A stretch of 64,000 nt of DNA, from contig NZ_LT964854.1 in the NCBI RefSeq assembly GCF_900240305.1, positions 868,001 through 932,000 on the forward strand, given 5' to 3'. The first letter of the stretch is position 1. Every line of letters begins with the position of its first letter. Position numbers and translations under genes: made by a program. Below the pieces are notes generated by a model. That model ran no database searches, was not told the DNA's origin, and saw only the letters and a program-made list of their open reading frames with translations. The stretch is from Ottowia massiliensis (GTDB taxonomy: Bacteria; Pseudomonadota; Gammaproteobacteria; Burkholderiales; Burkholderiaceae_C). Below are positions 43,066 to 52,014 of the stretch, one piece after another.

Positions 43066-43533
43066 TCATGGCGCGTGGAAAGCGGCCTGCAACCATTCGA
43101 TGCGGCCGCCTTCGATGGCCACCACATCAAAGCGGCAAGGCGGCGGCGCGGCGTAGCGCCGCAGAAAGTGGCGCGCGGCCAGCGCCACGCGGCGCTGCTT
43201 GAGGGCGCCGACGCTGGCGGCCGCCCCGCCGTGGGCGCTGCCGCTGCGCTGGCGCACTTCAACGAAAACCAGCGTGCCGTCCGGCGTTTGCATGATCAGG
43301 TCAATTTCGCCGCCGCCGCGCCCGGGCGTCTCATAATTTCGCGCCACCAGCCGCAGACCGGCCGCCTGCAAGTGGGCCAGCGCCGCGTCTTCCGCCGCTG
43401 CACCGGCCTTGCGGGGGCTTGCGCCAGCGCGCGGCCGCGCCCAATGTTTTGTCCATTGCCGCACCCATTGCTGCATTTGCCGCTGCATCTTTTGCCATAG
43501 CGCCGCGCGCGCCTTTTCGCCTTTGCCTGCCAT
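43066..43533 (-). CDS. yraN: YraN family (UPF0102) endonuclease-like protein
   Basis: This 155-residue protein has the C-terminal UPF0102 core: KAGAAAEDAALAHLQAAGL, RNYETPGRGGGEIDLIM and LVFVEVRQR, which form a restriction-endonuclease-like fold with E, D and ExR residues. The biological role is unknown. An alternative start at 43545 exists. With ATG at 43533, its start codon overlaps that of the divergent rsmI gene within the shared tetranucleotide CATG. The family normally has about 120 residues, so the first 40 residues (basic, Gln/Trp-rich) are an extension. Confidence 0.88.
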   Translation of the reverse strand: MAGKGEKARAALWQKMQRQMQQWVRQWTKHWARPRAGASPRKAGAAAEDAALAHLQAAGLRLVARNYETPGRGGGEIDLIMQTPDGTLVFVEVRQRSGSAHGGAAASVGALKQRRVALAARHFLRRYAAPPPCRFDVVAIEGGRIEWLQAAFHAP

Positions 43534-44491
43534 GACCGCTTTCACGCCTTCGCTTGCCGCCCGCGCCCTGCATGCCGCCTTGCCTGCCGCGCAGGCCGCC
43601 GCCGGGGCGCAGCATTATCCGAAAGGGGCGCTGTACATGGCGGCCACGCCCATCGGCAACCTGGCCGATATCAGCTTGCGCGCGCTGCACGTGCTGGCGC
43701 TGGCCGATGCCATTGCCTGCGAAGACACGCGCCACACCCGCCAGTTGCTGGGCGCTTACGGCGTGGAGCCGCGCGCGCTGCTGGCCGTGCACCAGCACAA
43801 CGAGGCCGAAGGCGCGCAAGCCGTCATCGCCCGCCTGGCGCGCGGCGAGCGCGTGGCTTTTGTCAGCGACGCGGGCACGCCCGCCGTGAGCGACCCCGGC
43901 GCGCGCCTGGCCGCTGCCGTGCGCGCCGCAGGCCATGCCATCGTGCCCCTGCCGGGCGCCAGCAGCGTGACAGCGGCCTTGAGCGTTGCGGGCGCCGCTG
44001 GCGGCGCGCAAGGCGATGACCGGGGCTTTGTCTTCGCCGGTTTCATGCCGGGCAAGGCCGCCGCGCGGCGCGAAGCCATCGAGGCCCTGGCCGCCGAGCC
44101 GCGCGCCGTTGTGCTGCTGGAAGCGCCGCACCGCATACAGGCGCTGGCCGGCGACCTGGCCGCGCTGGGCGCGCGCGCCGTGACGGTGGCGCGCGAGCTG
44201 ACCAAGCAGTTTGAGCAAATCGCCACCTTGCCCGCGCAAGAGCTGCCCGCCTGGCTGGCCGCTGACGCGCAGCGCCAGCGCGGCGAGTTCGCCCTCGTGC
44301 TGCACCCCGCGCCGTACGCCCGCGCGCCGCGCGCCATTGACGAAGAACGCCTGCTGTGCCTGCTGATGGACGAGCTGCCGCTGAAAACCGCCGCCCGCCT
44401 GGCCGCCGAGGCCACCGGCGGCAGCCGCAACGCGCTGTACGCGCGCGGGCTGGAAATCAGGCAGGCCAAAGAAAAAGCCGCATGGCGGTAA
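43532..44491 (+). CDS. rsmI: 16S rRNA (cytidine1402-2'-O)-methyltransferase
   Basis: This 319-residue protein has the tetrapyrrole-methylase fold. ATPIGNLADISLRAL near residue 35, EDTRHTRQLLGAYG, FVSDAGTPAVSDPGARL and FAGFMPGKAAARR are diagnostic of RsmI, which methylates the ribose of C1402 in 16S rRNA using SAM. ATG at 43532 is chosen by homology; an upstream extension would be antisense to yraN. The last codons (KEKAAWR) lie inside a hairpin that acts as terminator for the convergent tRNA-Thr gene. Confidence 0.94.
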   Translation: MTAFTPSLAARALHAALPAAQAAAGAQHYPKGALYMAATPIGNLADISLRALHVLALADAIACEDTRHTRQLLGAYGVEPRALLAVHQHNEAEGAQAVIARLARGERVAFVSDAGTPAVSDPGARLAAAVRAAGHAIVPLPGASSVTAALSVAGAAGGAQGDDRGFVFAGFMPGKAAARREAIEALAAEPRAVVLLEAPHRIQALAGDLAALGARAVTVARELTKQFEQIATLPAQELPAWLAADAQRQRGEFALVLHPAPYARAPRAIDEERLLCLLMDELPLKTAARLAAEATGGSRNALYARGLEIRQAKEKAAWR

Positions 44492-44501
44492 ACCATGCGG
44501 C
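44470..44501 (-). terminator. Terminator of tRNA-Thr overlapping the rsmI 3' end
   Basis: On the minus strand CCGCATGG-TTTACCG-CCATGCGG is followed by CTTTTTCTTT. It begins 10 bases after tRNA-Thr, and its distal arm and T-run lie within the final rsmI codons. Confidence 0.8.
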
Positions 44502-44510
44502 CTGAAGCGG

Positions 44511-44586
44511 TGGTGCCGACTGCCGGGATCGAACTGGCGACCTACGCGTTACGAGTGCGTTGCTCTACCAACTGAGCTAAGTCGGC
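44511..44586 (-). tRNA. tRNA-Thr (CGT)
   Basis: 76 bases, starts GCCGACTTAGCTCAGTTGG, anticodon loop CTCGTAA with CGT (reads ACG codons), T-loop GTTCGATCC, encoded CCA. Confidence 0.96.
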
Positions 44587-44791
44587 GAAAGCGCGGATTA
44601 TAGCCAGGGCAAATATCATGCGCGGCCCGCAGCGGCTGTTGCCTGCGCGCAAAGAAAGCCGGGGAATGAACGATGGTTTTGACGATTCCATTCATTTTGT
44701 AACCTCTTTCTGATACAAAGACCGGATGACCAAGGCGCAGAGCCTGGCCTTCACATCTTGGCCCCGCGCCTTTGAACCGAATCGCAGATTG

Positions 44792-45631
44792 ATGAAACCG
44801 TCTTTTCCGCTGCCCTGCCTGCTTTGCCGCGTGGCGCTGCCTGCCCTGGCGCTGGCCTGGAGCGCGCAGGCGCGGGCTGATCTGTGGATGCACGTGGACG
44901 CGGCGGGGGCCATTTATTTTTCGGCGGAGCCGCTGGGCACGCCGGGGCAGTTTCTGGTCAAGGGCGCGAGCATGGAGCGGCTGGCGCAGATCAAGGATGC
45001 AACGACGCGGCTGAAGGAGATCAACCGCCATGCGCCGCTGCCGCAGGGCATGGCGCGGCTGGAGACATCGCCGCGCTACCACGCGGTGCAGCCGCACTTG
45101 CGCGATGCGGCGCGCAAGTACGCGCTGGACTACGGGCTGCTCAAGGCGGTGGCGGCGGCGGAGTCGAGCTTCAACCCCGGCGCGGTCTCGCACGCCGGGG
45201 CGGTGGGGCTGATGCAGCTGATGCCCGCCACGGCGCGCCAGTACGGCGTGCAGGCCGATGGGCTGGCGGATCCGCGCACCAACATCGAGGCGGGCGCGCG
45301 CCACCTCAATTACCTGCTGCAAAAGTTTGAAGGGCGGCCCGCCCTGGCCATTGCCGCCTACAACGCGGGCGAGGGCGCGGTGCGCCGCGCGGGCAACCGC
45401 GTGCCGGACTACCGCGAGACGCAAGGCTATGTGCAGAAGGTGATGCACCTGTATGGCGCCTTCCGCCCGCAGGCGCCGGGGCAGGTCAGTCCGGCGATTG
45501 CGGCGGCGGAGCTGGGCGCGCCTTCCTGGCTGCGCGTGGCGCTGCCAGCGGCCAGCGGCGCGGACGGGCCAGGCCCGGCCAGCAATTCAGACGCGGCAGA
45601 CCGGGCGCAGGCTGACGCGCCTGCGTCGTAG
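44792..45631 (+). CDS. Secreted lytic transglycosylase (SLT domain)
   Basis: This 279-residue protein has a signal peptide (residues 1-30, ending SAQARA) and a short beta-rich segment DLWMHVDAAGAIYFSAEPLG like the DUF4124 domain. The SLT domain carries AAAESSFNPGAVSHAGAVGL (catalytic glutamate at AES), MQLMPATARQYGV, and AIAAYNAGEGAV. It cleaves peptidoglycan in the periplasm. ATG at 44792 is preferred because it gives a normal signal peptide; the frame is open from 44726. It lies between the tRNA and parC. Confidence 0.9.
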   Translation: MKPSFPLPCLLCRVALPALALAWSAQARADLWMHVDAAGAIYFSAEPLGTPGQFLVKGASMERLAQIKDATTRLKEINRHAPLPQGMARLETSPRYHAVQPHLRDAARKYALDYGLLKAVAAAESSFNPGAVSHAGAVGLMQLMPATARQYGVQADGLADPRTNIEAGARHLNYLLQKFEGRPALAIAAYNAGEGAVRRAGNRVPDYRETQGYVQKVMHLYGAFRPQAPGQVSPAIAAAELGAPSWLRVALPAASGADGPGPASNSDAADRAQADAPAS

Positions 45632-45816
45632 CCCGCCGCCGGGCGCATCAGGGCATCAGGGCGCGCGGCTCGGCGCTTCATACTCGCGCCTTTTTGCCGC
45701 AGGCCGCCGCCGGGCTGCGGCGGCTGTTTTCCGGCTCCGGTTTCAGGCCCCCGATTGGCCTGAAGTCCCCGTGGAATGGGCGCGGGCAGCTATCAAAAAA
45801 CGAGCGATTGCACAGC

Positions 45817-48201
45817 ATGAGTGACGAAAACCTTTTCAGCGCGCAGACCGGCGCCGGCTGCGACGATGACGCCCCGGCGCTGGCGGCCTACGCGCAGCAG
45901 GCGTATCTGGAATACGCGCTGAGCGTGGTCAAGGGCCGCGCCTTGCCGGATGTGTGCGACGGGCAAAAGCCCGTGCAGCGCCGCATTCTCTACGCCATGG
46001 GCCGCATGGGGCTGGGCTTTGCGGGCGCCAACGCGGCCAGCGGGGCCAAGCCCGTGAAAAGCGCGCGCGTGGTGGGCGACGTGCTGGGCAAGTTCCACCC
46101 GCACGGCGACAGCGCCGCGTATGACGCGCTGGTGCGCATGGCGCAAGACTTTTCGCTGCGCTACCCGCTCATTGACGGGCAGGGCAACTTCGGCAGCCGC
46201 GATGGCGACGGCGCAGCCGCCATGCGCTACACCGAAGCGCGCCTGTCGCGCATCACGCAGCTGCTGCTGCAAGAAATAGACGAAGGCACGGTGGACTTCG
46301 CGCCCAACTACGACGGCAGCGCCGAAGAGCCGCGCCAGCTGCCCGCGCGCCTGCCCTTTGCGCTGCTCAATGGCGCCAGCGGCATTGCCGTGGGCCTGGC
46401 CTGCGAAATTCCCAGCCACAACCTGCGCGAAGTGGCCGATGCCTGCGTGGCGCTCATTGGCAACGAGGCCTTGAGCGACGAAGCGCTTTTTGCCCTCCTG
46501 CCCGGGCCTGACTACCCCGGCGGCGGGCAAATCATCAGCCCCGCCAGCGACATCGAAAACGCCTACCGCACCGGGCGCGGCAGCCTGAAAGTGCGCGCGC
46601 GCTGGAAGGTGGAAGAGCTGGCGCGCGGCCAGTGGCAGATGGTGGTGACCGAGCTGCCCCCCGGCGTTTCCACGCAGAAAGTGCTGGAAGAAATTGAAGA
46701 AATCACCAACCCCAAGGTGCGCGCGGGCAAAAAGGCCCTGACGCAAGAGCAAACGCAGCTCAAGGCCGCACTGCTGGCCGTGCTGGACGAAGTGCGCGAC
46801 GAATCGGGCAAGCAGGCGCCCGTGCGCATCGTGCTCGCGCCCAAAAGCCGCGCCATCAGCCAGCAAGAGCTGGCGCAAACGCTGCTGGCGCACACCAGCC
46901 TGGAAACCTCGGCCCCCGTGAACCTGACGGTGGTGGGGCTGGACGGCAAGCCCGTGCAAAAGCCGCTGCGGCACATGCTCACCGAATGGATCGCCTTCCG
47001 CCAGGGCGCCATCACTCGCCGCAGCCAGCACCGGCTGCGCAAGGTGAGCGAGCGCATCCACATTCTGGAAGGGCGGCAAATCGTGCTGCTCAACATCGAC
47101 GAAGTGATCGCCATCATCCGCGAAAGCGACGAACCGAAGGCCGCGCTCATCGCCCGCTTTGCCCTCACGCCGGCGCAAGCCGACGATATTCTGGACATCC
47201 GCCTGCGGCAACTGGCGCGGCTGGAAGCCATCCGCATCGAGCAGGAGCTGGCCCAGCTGCGCCAGCAGCAAGCCGCCTTGCAGGAAATTCTGGACAGCCC
47301 CGCCGCCTTGCGCCGCCTGATGGTCAGTGAAATCGAGGCCGACGCCCAAGAATTCGGCGACGCGCGCCGCACGCTCATTCACGCCGAGAAAAAAGCCGTG
47401 GCCGAGGTGAAAGTGGCTGATGAACCCGTCACCGTCATCATCAGCGCCCAAGGCTGGGCGCGCGCGCGGCAAGGGCACGGGCACGACGCGGCAGCCTTTG
47501 CCTTCAAGGCGGGCGACGGGCTGTATGCCGCCTTCGAGTGCCGCAGCGTCGATCACCTGCTCATCTTCGGCAGCGACGGGCGCGTTTACAGCGCCCCCGT
47601 CGCCAGCCTGCCCGGCGCGCGCGGCGACGGCCAGCCTGTCACCACGCTCATCGAGCTGCAAGCGGGCAGCCAGCCCGTGCACTACTTTGCCGGCCCGGCC
47701 AGCGCCACGCTGCTGCTTTGCGCCAGCAGCGGCCACGGCTTTCTGGCGCAGGTGGAGCACATGCTCTCGCGCCACAAAGGCGGCAAAAGCTTCATCACCC
47801 TGGCCGAAGGCGCCCGCATCTGCCGCCCGGCCCTCGTGCACACAGGCGAAGCGCCAGCAGGCGGGCAGGCATCAAGCGGGCAGACAACCGGCGCGGCGGA
47901 CACGCACGTGGCCTGCGTCTCCACCGGCGGGCGGCTGCTCACCTTCGCGCTCGAAGAAATCAGGCTGATGGAAAAAGGCGGGCGCGGCCTGACCCTCATC
48001 GCCCTGGAAAAAGGCGACGCCCTGGCCGGCGCAGCCAGCTACGCGCGCGGCATCCGCGTCACCGGCACAGGGCGCGGCGGCAAGGCGCGCGAGGAAGTGC
48101 TGGAAATCCGCAGCCTGAACAATGCCCTGGCCGCTCGCGCGCGCAAGGGGCGCGACGGCCACTTCGGCTTCAAGCCGCAGCAGGTGCAAAGGGTGGCCTG
48201 A
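45817..48201 (+). CDS. parC: DNA topoisomerase IV subunit A
   Basis: The protein is 794 residues. The cleavage domain has KFHPHGDSAAYDALVRMAQ and MRYTEARLSRI with the catalytic tyrosine; the serine in HGDSAAYDA is the usual residue of the quinolone-sensitive form. After the coiled-coil region (RQLARLEAIRIEQELAQL) comes a C-terminal beta-pinwheel domain. ATG at 45817 (MSDENLFSAQTG) is chosen over an upstream start because of family N-termini. A lone repeat-like box (GCTATCAAAAAACGAGCGAT, about 45789-45808) lies just before the start. Confidence 0.95.
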   Translation: MSDENLFSAQTGAGCDDDAPALAAYAQQAYLEYALSVVKGRALPDVCDGQKPVQRRILYAMGRMGLGFAGANAASGAKPVKSARVVGDVLGKFHPHGDSAAYDALVRMAQDFSLRYPLIDGQGNFGSRDGDGAAAMRYTEARLSRITQLLLQEIDEGTVDFAPNYDGSAEEPRQLPARLPFALLNGASGIAVGLACEIPSHNLREVADACVALIGNEALSDEALFALLPGPDYPGGGQIISPASDIENAYRTGRGSLKVRARWKVEELARGQWQMVVTELPPGVSTQKVLEEIEEITNPKVRAGKKALTQEQTQLKAALLAVLDEVRDESGKQAPVRIVLAPKSRAISQQELAQTLLAHTSLETSAPVNLTVVGLDGKPVQKPLRHMLTEWIAFRQGAITRRSQHRLRKVSERIHILEGRQIVLLNIDEVIAIIRESDEPKAALIARFALTPAQADDILDIRLRQLARLEAIRIEQELAQLRQQQAALQEILDSPAALRRLMVSEIEADAQEFGDARRTLIHAEKKAVAEVKVADEPVTVIISAQGWARARQGHGHDAAAFAFKAGDGLYAAFECRSVDHLLIFGSDGRVYSAPVASLPGARGDGQPVTTLIELQAGSQPVHYFAGPASATLLLCASSGHGFLAQVEHMLSRHKGGKSFITLAEGARICRPALVHTGEAPAGGQASSGQTTGAADTHVACVSTGGRLLTFALEEIRLMEKGGRGLTLIALEKGDALAGAASYARGIRVTGTGRGGKAREEVLEIRSLNNALAARARKGRDGHFGFKPQQVQRVA

Positions 48202-48218
48202 GCCGGGCGGCTCATGGC

Positions 48219-48308
48219 ATCAGAAACAGGAGCAAATTCAAGGGGGCCAAAATGCCGCCTTGCACACTTTCTACTAGGACATATAGCTATGAATAAAGGA
48301 GCGAAATA
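48219..48308 (+). repeat. Dispersed intergenic repeat, copy 7
   Basis: ATCAGAAACAGGAGCAAATT, then ACTTTCTACTAGGACATATA, then GCTATGAATAAAGGAGCGAA. It lies between parC and dusC. Confidence 0.85.
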
Positions 48309-48493
48309 ATGCCTTCCATCCCGGTCTGCACGCAACTTTGCGCTGGCCGCAAAGGTGAGGGGCGGGTTCCGGGCGCGCTCCGGCGCTCTGGTGCATGCGC
48401 TCACGCCCGCCCAGCCCGCCTGCGAAAGCGCCAACCGGCGGACGGCCTGCGCAGCGGCTTCTGACGGCGGGCCGCCACGACGATTGCAGCGCC

Positions 48494-49420
48494 ATGACGA
48501 TTCTTCTGGCCCCCATGGAAGGCTTGCTCGATTGCACCCTGCGCGACGCGCTCACGCAAGTGGGCGGCGTGCAGCGCTGCGTGTCGGAATTCATCCGCGT
48601 GACCGACCAGCTGCTGCCGCTGCGCAGCTTCACGCGCGTGGCGCCGGAGCTGCTCAACGGCGGCTTCACGCCAGCGGGCGTGCCCTTGCGGCCGCAGCTG
48701 CTGGGTTCAGACCCGGCCTGCCTGGCTGAAAACGCCGCGCGCCTGGCGGCCATTTCCCCGCACGGGGTAGACCTGAACTTTGGCTGCCCGGCCAAAACGG
48801 TGAACCGCCATCGCGGCGGGGCCGTGCTGCTGGACGAGCCGCAGCTGCTGCACGCCATCACCGCCGCCGTGCGCCGCGCCGTGCCCGCACACCTGCCCGT
48901 ATCGGCCAAGATGCGGCTGGGCTACATGGACGATGCCCGCGCCATTGAATGCGCGCAGGCGCTGGCCGCAGGCGGCGCTGGCGAAATCGTGGTGCACGCC
49001 CGCACGCGCGCGCAGGGCTACCGCCCGCCTGCGCACTGGGAGCGCGTGGCCGACATCCGCGCCAGCGTGGCCGTGCCGGTGGTGGCCAATGGCGACATCC
49101 TCACGCCCGAAGACGCCGCCCGCTGCCGCGCCGTCACGGGCTGCCAGGCGCTGATGATCGGGCGCGGCATGGTCGCCAACCCGGGCCTGGCGCTGCAAAT
49201 TGCAGGCGGCGGCGCGCTGCCCTGGGCGGCGCTGCCGCCGCTGCTGCGGCGCTTCTGGCGCGATGTGTGCCGGCGCGTGCAGCCGCGCCACCGCGCCGGG
49301 CGGCTCAAACAGTGGCTGCACGCCTTGCAGGCGCGCTATCCGCAAGCGGCCGCCGCCTTTGGCGACTTGCGCCGCATGAGCGAAACCGCGCCCATCACCG
49401 CCTATCTCGAACAGCTTTGA
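48494..49420 (+). CDS. dusC: tRNA-dihydrouridine synthase (DusC type)
   Basis: This 308-residue protein begins MTILLAPMEGLLDCTLRDAL. VDLNFGCPAKTVNRHRGGAV near residue 92 contains the catalytic cysteine and the DusC-like NRHRGG, and VVANGDI and MIGRGMVANPGL are FMN-binding. It reduces uridine to dihydrouridine, at position 16 for DusC. ATG at 48494 fits the family N-terminus; the longer frame is not supported. The following DUF808 gene is 39 bases away and may be co-transcribed. Confidence 0.92.
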   Translation: MTILLAPMEGLLDCTLRDALTQVGGVQRCVSEFIRVTDQLLPLRSFTRVAPELLNGGFTPAGVPLRPQLLGSDPACLAENAARLAAISPHGVDLNFGCPAKTVNRHRGGAVLLDEPQLLHAITAAVRRAVPAHLPVSAKMRLGYMDDARAIECAQALAAGGAGEIVVHARTRAQGYRPPAHWERVADIRASVAVPVVANGDILTPEDAARCRAVTGCQALMIGRGMVANPGLALQIAGGGALPWAALPPLLRRFWRDVCRRVQPRHRAGRLKQWLHALQARYPQAAAAFGDLRRMSETAPITAYLEQL

Positions 49421-49459
49421 CACCGCTTTTGATTCTTCACCTCAACCCAAGGACTTCTC

Positions 49460-50404
49460 ATGGCCGCCAGCTTGCTTGCCCTGCTTGACGACATTGCCTC
49501 CGTGCTGGATGACGTGGCCCTCATGACCAAGGTGGCCGCCCGCAAAAGCGCCGCCGCCGCCGATGACGTAGCCGTGCTCACCAAACTTTCCGCGCAAAAA
49601 ACGGCGGGCGTGCTGGGCGATGACCTGGCGCTCAACGCCCAGCAGGTGGCGGGCGTGCGGGCCGACCGCGAGCTGCCCGTGGTCTGGGGCGTGGCCAAAG
49701 GCTCGCTCGTGAACAAAGCCATTTTGGTGCCCGCCGCGCTGGCCATCAGCGCGCTGGCGCCGTGGCTGGTGACGCCGCTGCTCATGGCCGGCGGCGCTTT
49801 TTTGTGCTTTGAAGGCGCCGAAAAGCTCGCGCACCGCTTTCTGGGCGGGCATGAAAAAGAGCATGAAGCCGCGCCCGGAGCAGACGCGCGCGCTGAAACC
49901 GATCTGGCCGCGCTGGAAAAAGCCAAAGTCAAAGGCGCCGTGCGCACCGATTTCGTGCTCTCTGCCGAAATCATCGCCATCACCCTGGGCAATGTCACAG
50001 GCCAGCCGCTGCCCACGCAGCTGGCCGTGCTGGCGGGCATCGCCCTCATCATGACGGCGGGCGTGTATGGCCTGGTGGCCGCCATCGTCAAGCTCGACGA
50101 CGCGGGCCTGTTTCTCAGCCGGCGCGCCAGCCGCGCCGCGCAGGCGGCGGGCCGCGCCATCTTGCGCCTGGCCCCGTGGCTGATGAAGCTGCTCACGGTG
50201 GCCGGCACCGCCGCCATGTTTCTGGTCGGCGGCGGCATCCTCGTTCACGGCGTGCCCGCGCTGCACCACCTGGCCCACGGCTGGCAGGCAGCGGGCGGCC
50301 TGACCGGCGCGCTGCTGCCGCTGCTGCTGGACGCAGGCGCGGGCCTGGCCGCAGGCGCCTTGCTGGTGGCGGCCATGCATCTATTGCACAAGGCGCGGCA
50401 ATGA
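49460..50404 (+). CDS. DUF808 family membrane protein (YedI-like)
   Basis: This 314-residue protein begins MAASLLALLDDIASVLDDVA and continues KVAARKSAAAADDVAV, the typical DUF808 N-terminus. ADRELPVVWGVAKGSLVNK and four to five membrane segments follow. The family is widespread in Proteobacteria and uncharacterised. A clear terminator follows the stop. Confidence 0.9.
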   Translation: MAASLLALLDDIASVLDDVALMTKVAARKSAAAADDVAVLTKLSAQKTAGVLGDDLALNAQQVAGVRADRELPVVWGVAKGSLVNKAILVPAALAISALAPWLVTPLLMAGGAFLCFEGAEKLAHRFLGGHEKEHEAAPGADARAETDLAALEKAKVKGAVRTDFVLSAEIIAITLGNVTGQPLPTQLAVLAGIALIMTAGVYGLVAAIVKLDDAGLFLSRRASRAAQAAGRAILRLAPWLMKLLTVAGTAAMFLVGGGILVHGVPALHHLAHGWQAAGGLTGALLPLLLDAGAGLAAGALLVAAMHLLHKARQ

Positions 50405-50430
50405 AAAAGGGGCTGGAAAGCCCCTTTTTC
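50404..50430 (+). terminator. Rho-independent terminator after the DUF808 gene
   Basis: Stem AAGGGGCT-GGAA-AGCCCCTT with a following T run, overlapping the stop region. Confidence 0.85.
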
Positions 50431-50582
50431 CCTTATCTCCTTGCCCGTTCACGCCCGCCCGGTCTGTGCGCCGAGAGCCTGTTCAAAGCCCGTGCGCGAA
50501 AAGCACAAACCCGGGTGCTGCTGGGCCTTGCCGCCCCTGATGCCGCCCTTTTGCCCCTTACGGCCAGACGCTGAACAGGCCA

Positions 50583-51122
50583 TTAATCGCTTTCCATTAT
50601 TCCCACGGCATGGAAAATCAGCCTGTTTCCCATATAAGCTGATCGGCTCCAGTAATGACAATCGAATTGGCCCGATTTGGCGACAATGCGGCTTTGCGCT
50701 TTTTCATGAACCGGTGAATCTGCATTTTCATTATTTTCCACAATCATGCCTATGGCTTTCCCATCCAGCCGCAGCGGCGCATCTTGCGGTAAGGCACGGC
50801 AAAAATCTGCGTGCCATTGCACAGGCGGCAGGGCAGAAATACTGACCTCCCTCAGCCGCATGGGCCTGCCGCCGGGCTGAAAGGAAAATGTCAGAAAAAC
50901 CCGCCCCGACCGGTAGCAAACGGATGGCGGCGCTGAATCGCTGGCGTCAAACTCAGCAGCATGCCCGAATGCCTTGGCGATATCTTCAGCCGTCGTTTCT
51001 CCCAGCATCAGCGGCCTGTTTTCCAGCCTGACGGCATGGCTGCACCAGTGTGGCGGGGCTGCAAAACAAGGCGTCATGAATACTGGCAAAAGCATTATCC
51101 CGGCCATATTTTTCACGCGCAT
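50583..51122 (-). CDS. Small secreted protein, candidate immunity to the upstream L,D-transpeptidase-like effector
   Basis: This 179-residue protein has an N-terminal signal peptide (MAGIMLLPVFMTPCFA within residues 6-21, cleaved near AA-PPHW), so the product should be periplasmic. The mature protein has several cysteines (HWC, SVC, DFC, FDC) and no family I recognise. It lies 76 bases downstream of an effector-like gene with a peptidoglycan-targeting domain and on the same strand, the standard position for an immunity gene. Periplasmic location fits protection against a cell-wall enzyme. The function is inferred from context only. Base composition is lower in GC than in dusC or parC. Confidence 0.55.
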   Translation of the reverse strand: MRVKNMAGIMLLPVFMTPCFAAPPHWCSHAVRLENRPLMLGETTAEDIAKAFGHAAEFDASDSAPPSVCYRSGRVFLTFSFQPGGRPMRLREVSISALPPVQWHADFCRALPQDAPLRLDGKAIGMIVENNENADSPVHEKAQSRIVAKSGQFDCHYWSRSAYMGNRLIFHAVGIMESD

Positions 51123-51198
51123 CCTTCATCCTTTTTCTCATTATTCATTAGACAGGAGGAGCAGAAACTACCCTGCCTGAGTTCAGAAATAGCAACGG

Positions 51199-51798
51199 CT
51201 ATCTGATGACTTCTAGTCGATCTCCTTCATGCAATAGCTCGCGAACATCACGAGGCATGATAATACACCCTTGTGATGCGTCGTTTTGCGCATTATCACC
51301 ATGAATCATAAAACCAGACCGACCATACATATTATTATCTGAGTCTGGAGTCAATGGAAAAGCAATTGGCCTTCCATCGTTGGGCCTATCTGCCTCTAAT
51401 GTATAACTGCCTTGTGGAATTGGACCAATATTGCGCACATTTTGCGCATCAGGATTATTCCTTCCCTGACCACCTCCTGACACATTGCGGCCAGAATAAC
51501 CATTATGATTGACGATTTCATTGCCTTGCGTATCATGGCAAGTCAGATTGCCTGTACTTTGTGTATAAGTGCATGATAGATGTGCGCCTGGAAGGTCGCG
51601 CAGATTTGTCGCAGGGGTTTCTTGCAGTGCATTTGAACTGTTTGACGGCTGATTATTTGCATAATTTTCAGGCGCTGCTTCAGCAGTCTCAACGCTCGCG
51701 CCAGAAGCGCCTGCGTAACCCTGCACGCCTTGACCCTGCTCGCCTTGTTGAGAGAGGGAAGCAAAGAAAGGACCCACAGAGCTCATAATAGAAGGCAT
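51199..51798 (-). CDS. Effector-like protein with DUF2778/Tlde1-type L,D-transpeptidase domain (first copy)
   Basis: This 199-residue protein has no signal peptide. ATG at 51798 follows a strong AGGAGATATATT site. Residues 1-85 are a polar, Gln/Asn-rich segment with VGPFFASLSQQ and TNLRDLPGAH. The C-terminal domain has IGPIPQGSYTLEADRP, GRSGFMIHGDNAQNDASQGC and IIMPRDVRELL, that is the histidine and SQGC cysteine of L,D-transpeptidases in the DUF2778 arrangement. The Salmonella type VI effector Tlde1 belongs to this family and attacks peptidoglycan stem peptides in the periplasm. Absence of a Sec signal fits secretion by another route. A related gene lies at 55321-56121. Confidence 0.7.
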   Translation of the reverse strand: MPSIMSSVGPFFASLSQQGEQGQGVQGYAGASGASVETAEAAPENYANNQPSNSSNALQETPATNLRDLPGAHLSCTYTQSTGNLTCHDTQGNEIVNHNGYSGRNVSGGGQGRNNPDAQNVRNIGPIPQGSYTLEADRPNDGRPIAFPLTPDSDNNMYGRSGFMIHGDNAQNDASQGCIIMPRDVRELLHEGDRLEVIR

Positions 51799-51849
51799 AA
51801 TATATCTCCTAGATAACGCCATGAACAAAAAGCAGTTTGCATACAGCAA

Positions 51850-52014
51850 CCCGCGCCAAGATTATAGGCCATATACTCACATTCCAGCTATACAGTGCAA
51901 ATACTAGGTGTATATTTATACATGGACATATGTATGTAAACCAATAGGCATGCTGCATGAGCCCGCTCCGAAAGCTGAAATTGACCCGGATAGGGCGGGC
52001 AAGGTTGCTTTCTT
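51850..52014. promoter_or_regulatory. AT-rich upstream region of the first effector-like gene
   Basis: Very AT-rich compared with the surroundings, with an imperfect inverted repeat ATACATGGACATATGTAT near 51930-51947. It may hold the promoter or an H-NS-like silencing target, but no hexamers are convincing. Confidence 0.35.

Noticed and set aside
45793..47841. 682-residue minus-strand open frame opposite parC
   Set aside because: Shadow of parC with no recognisable domain.
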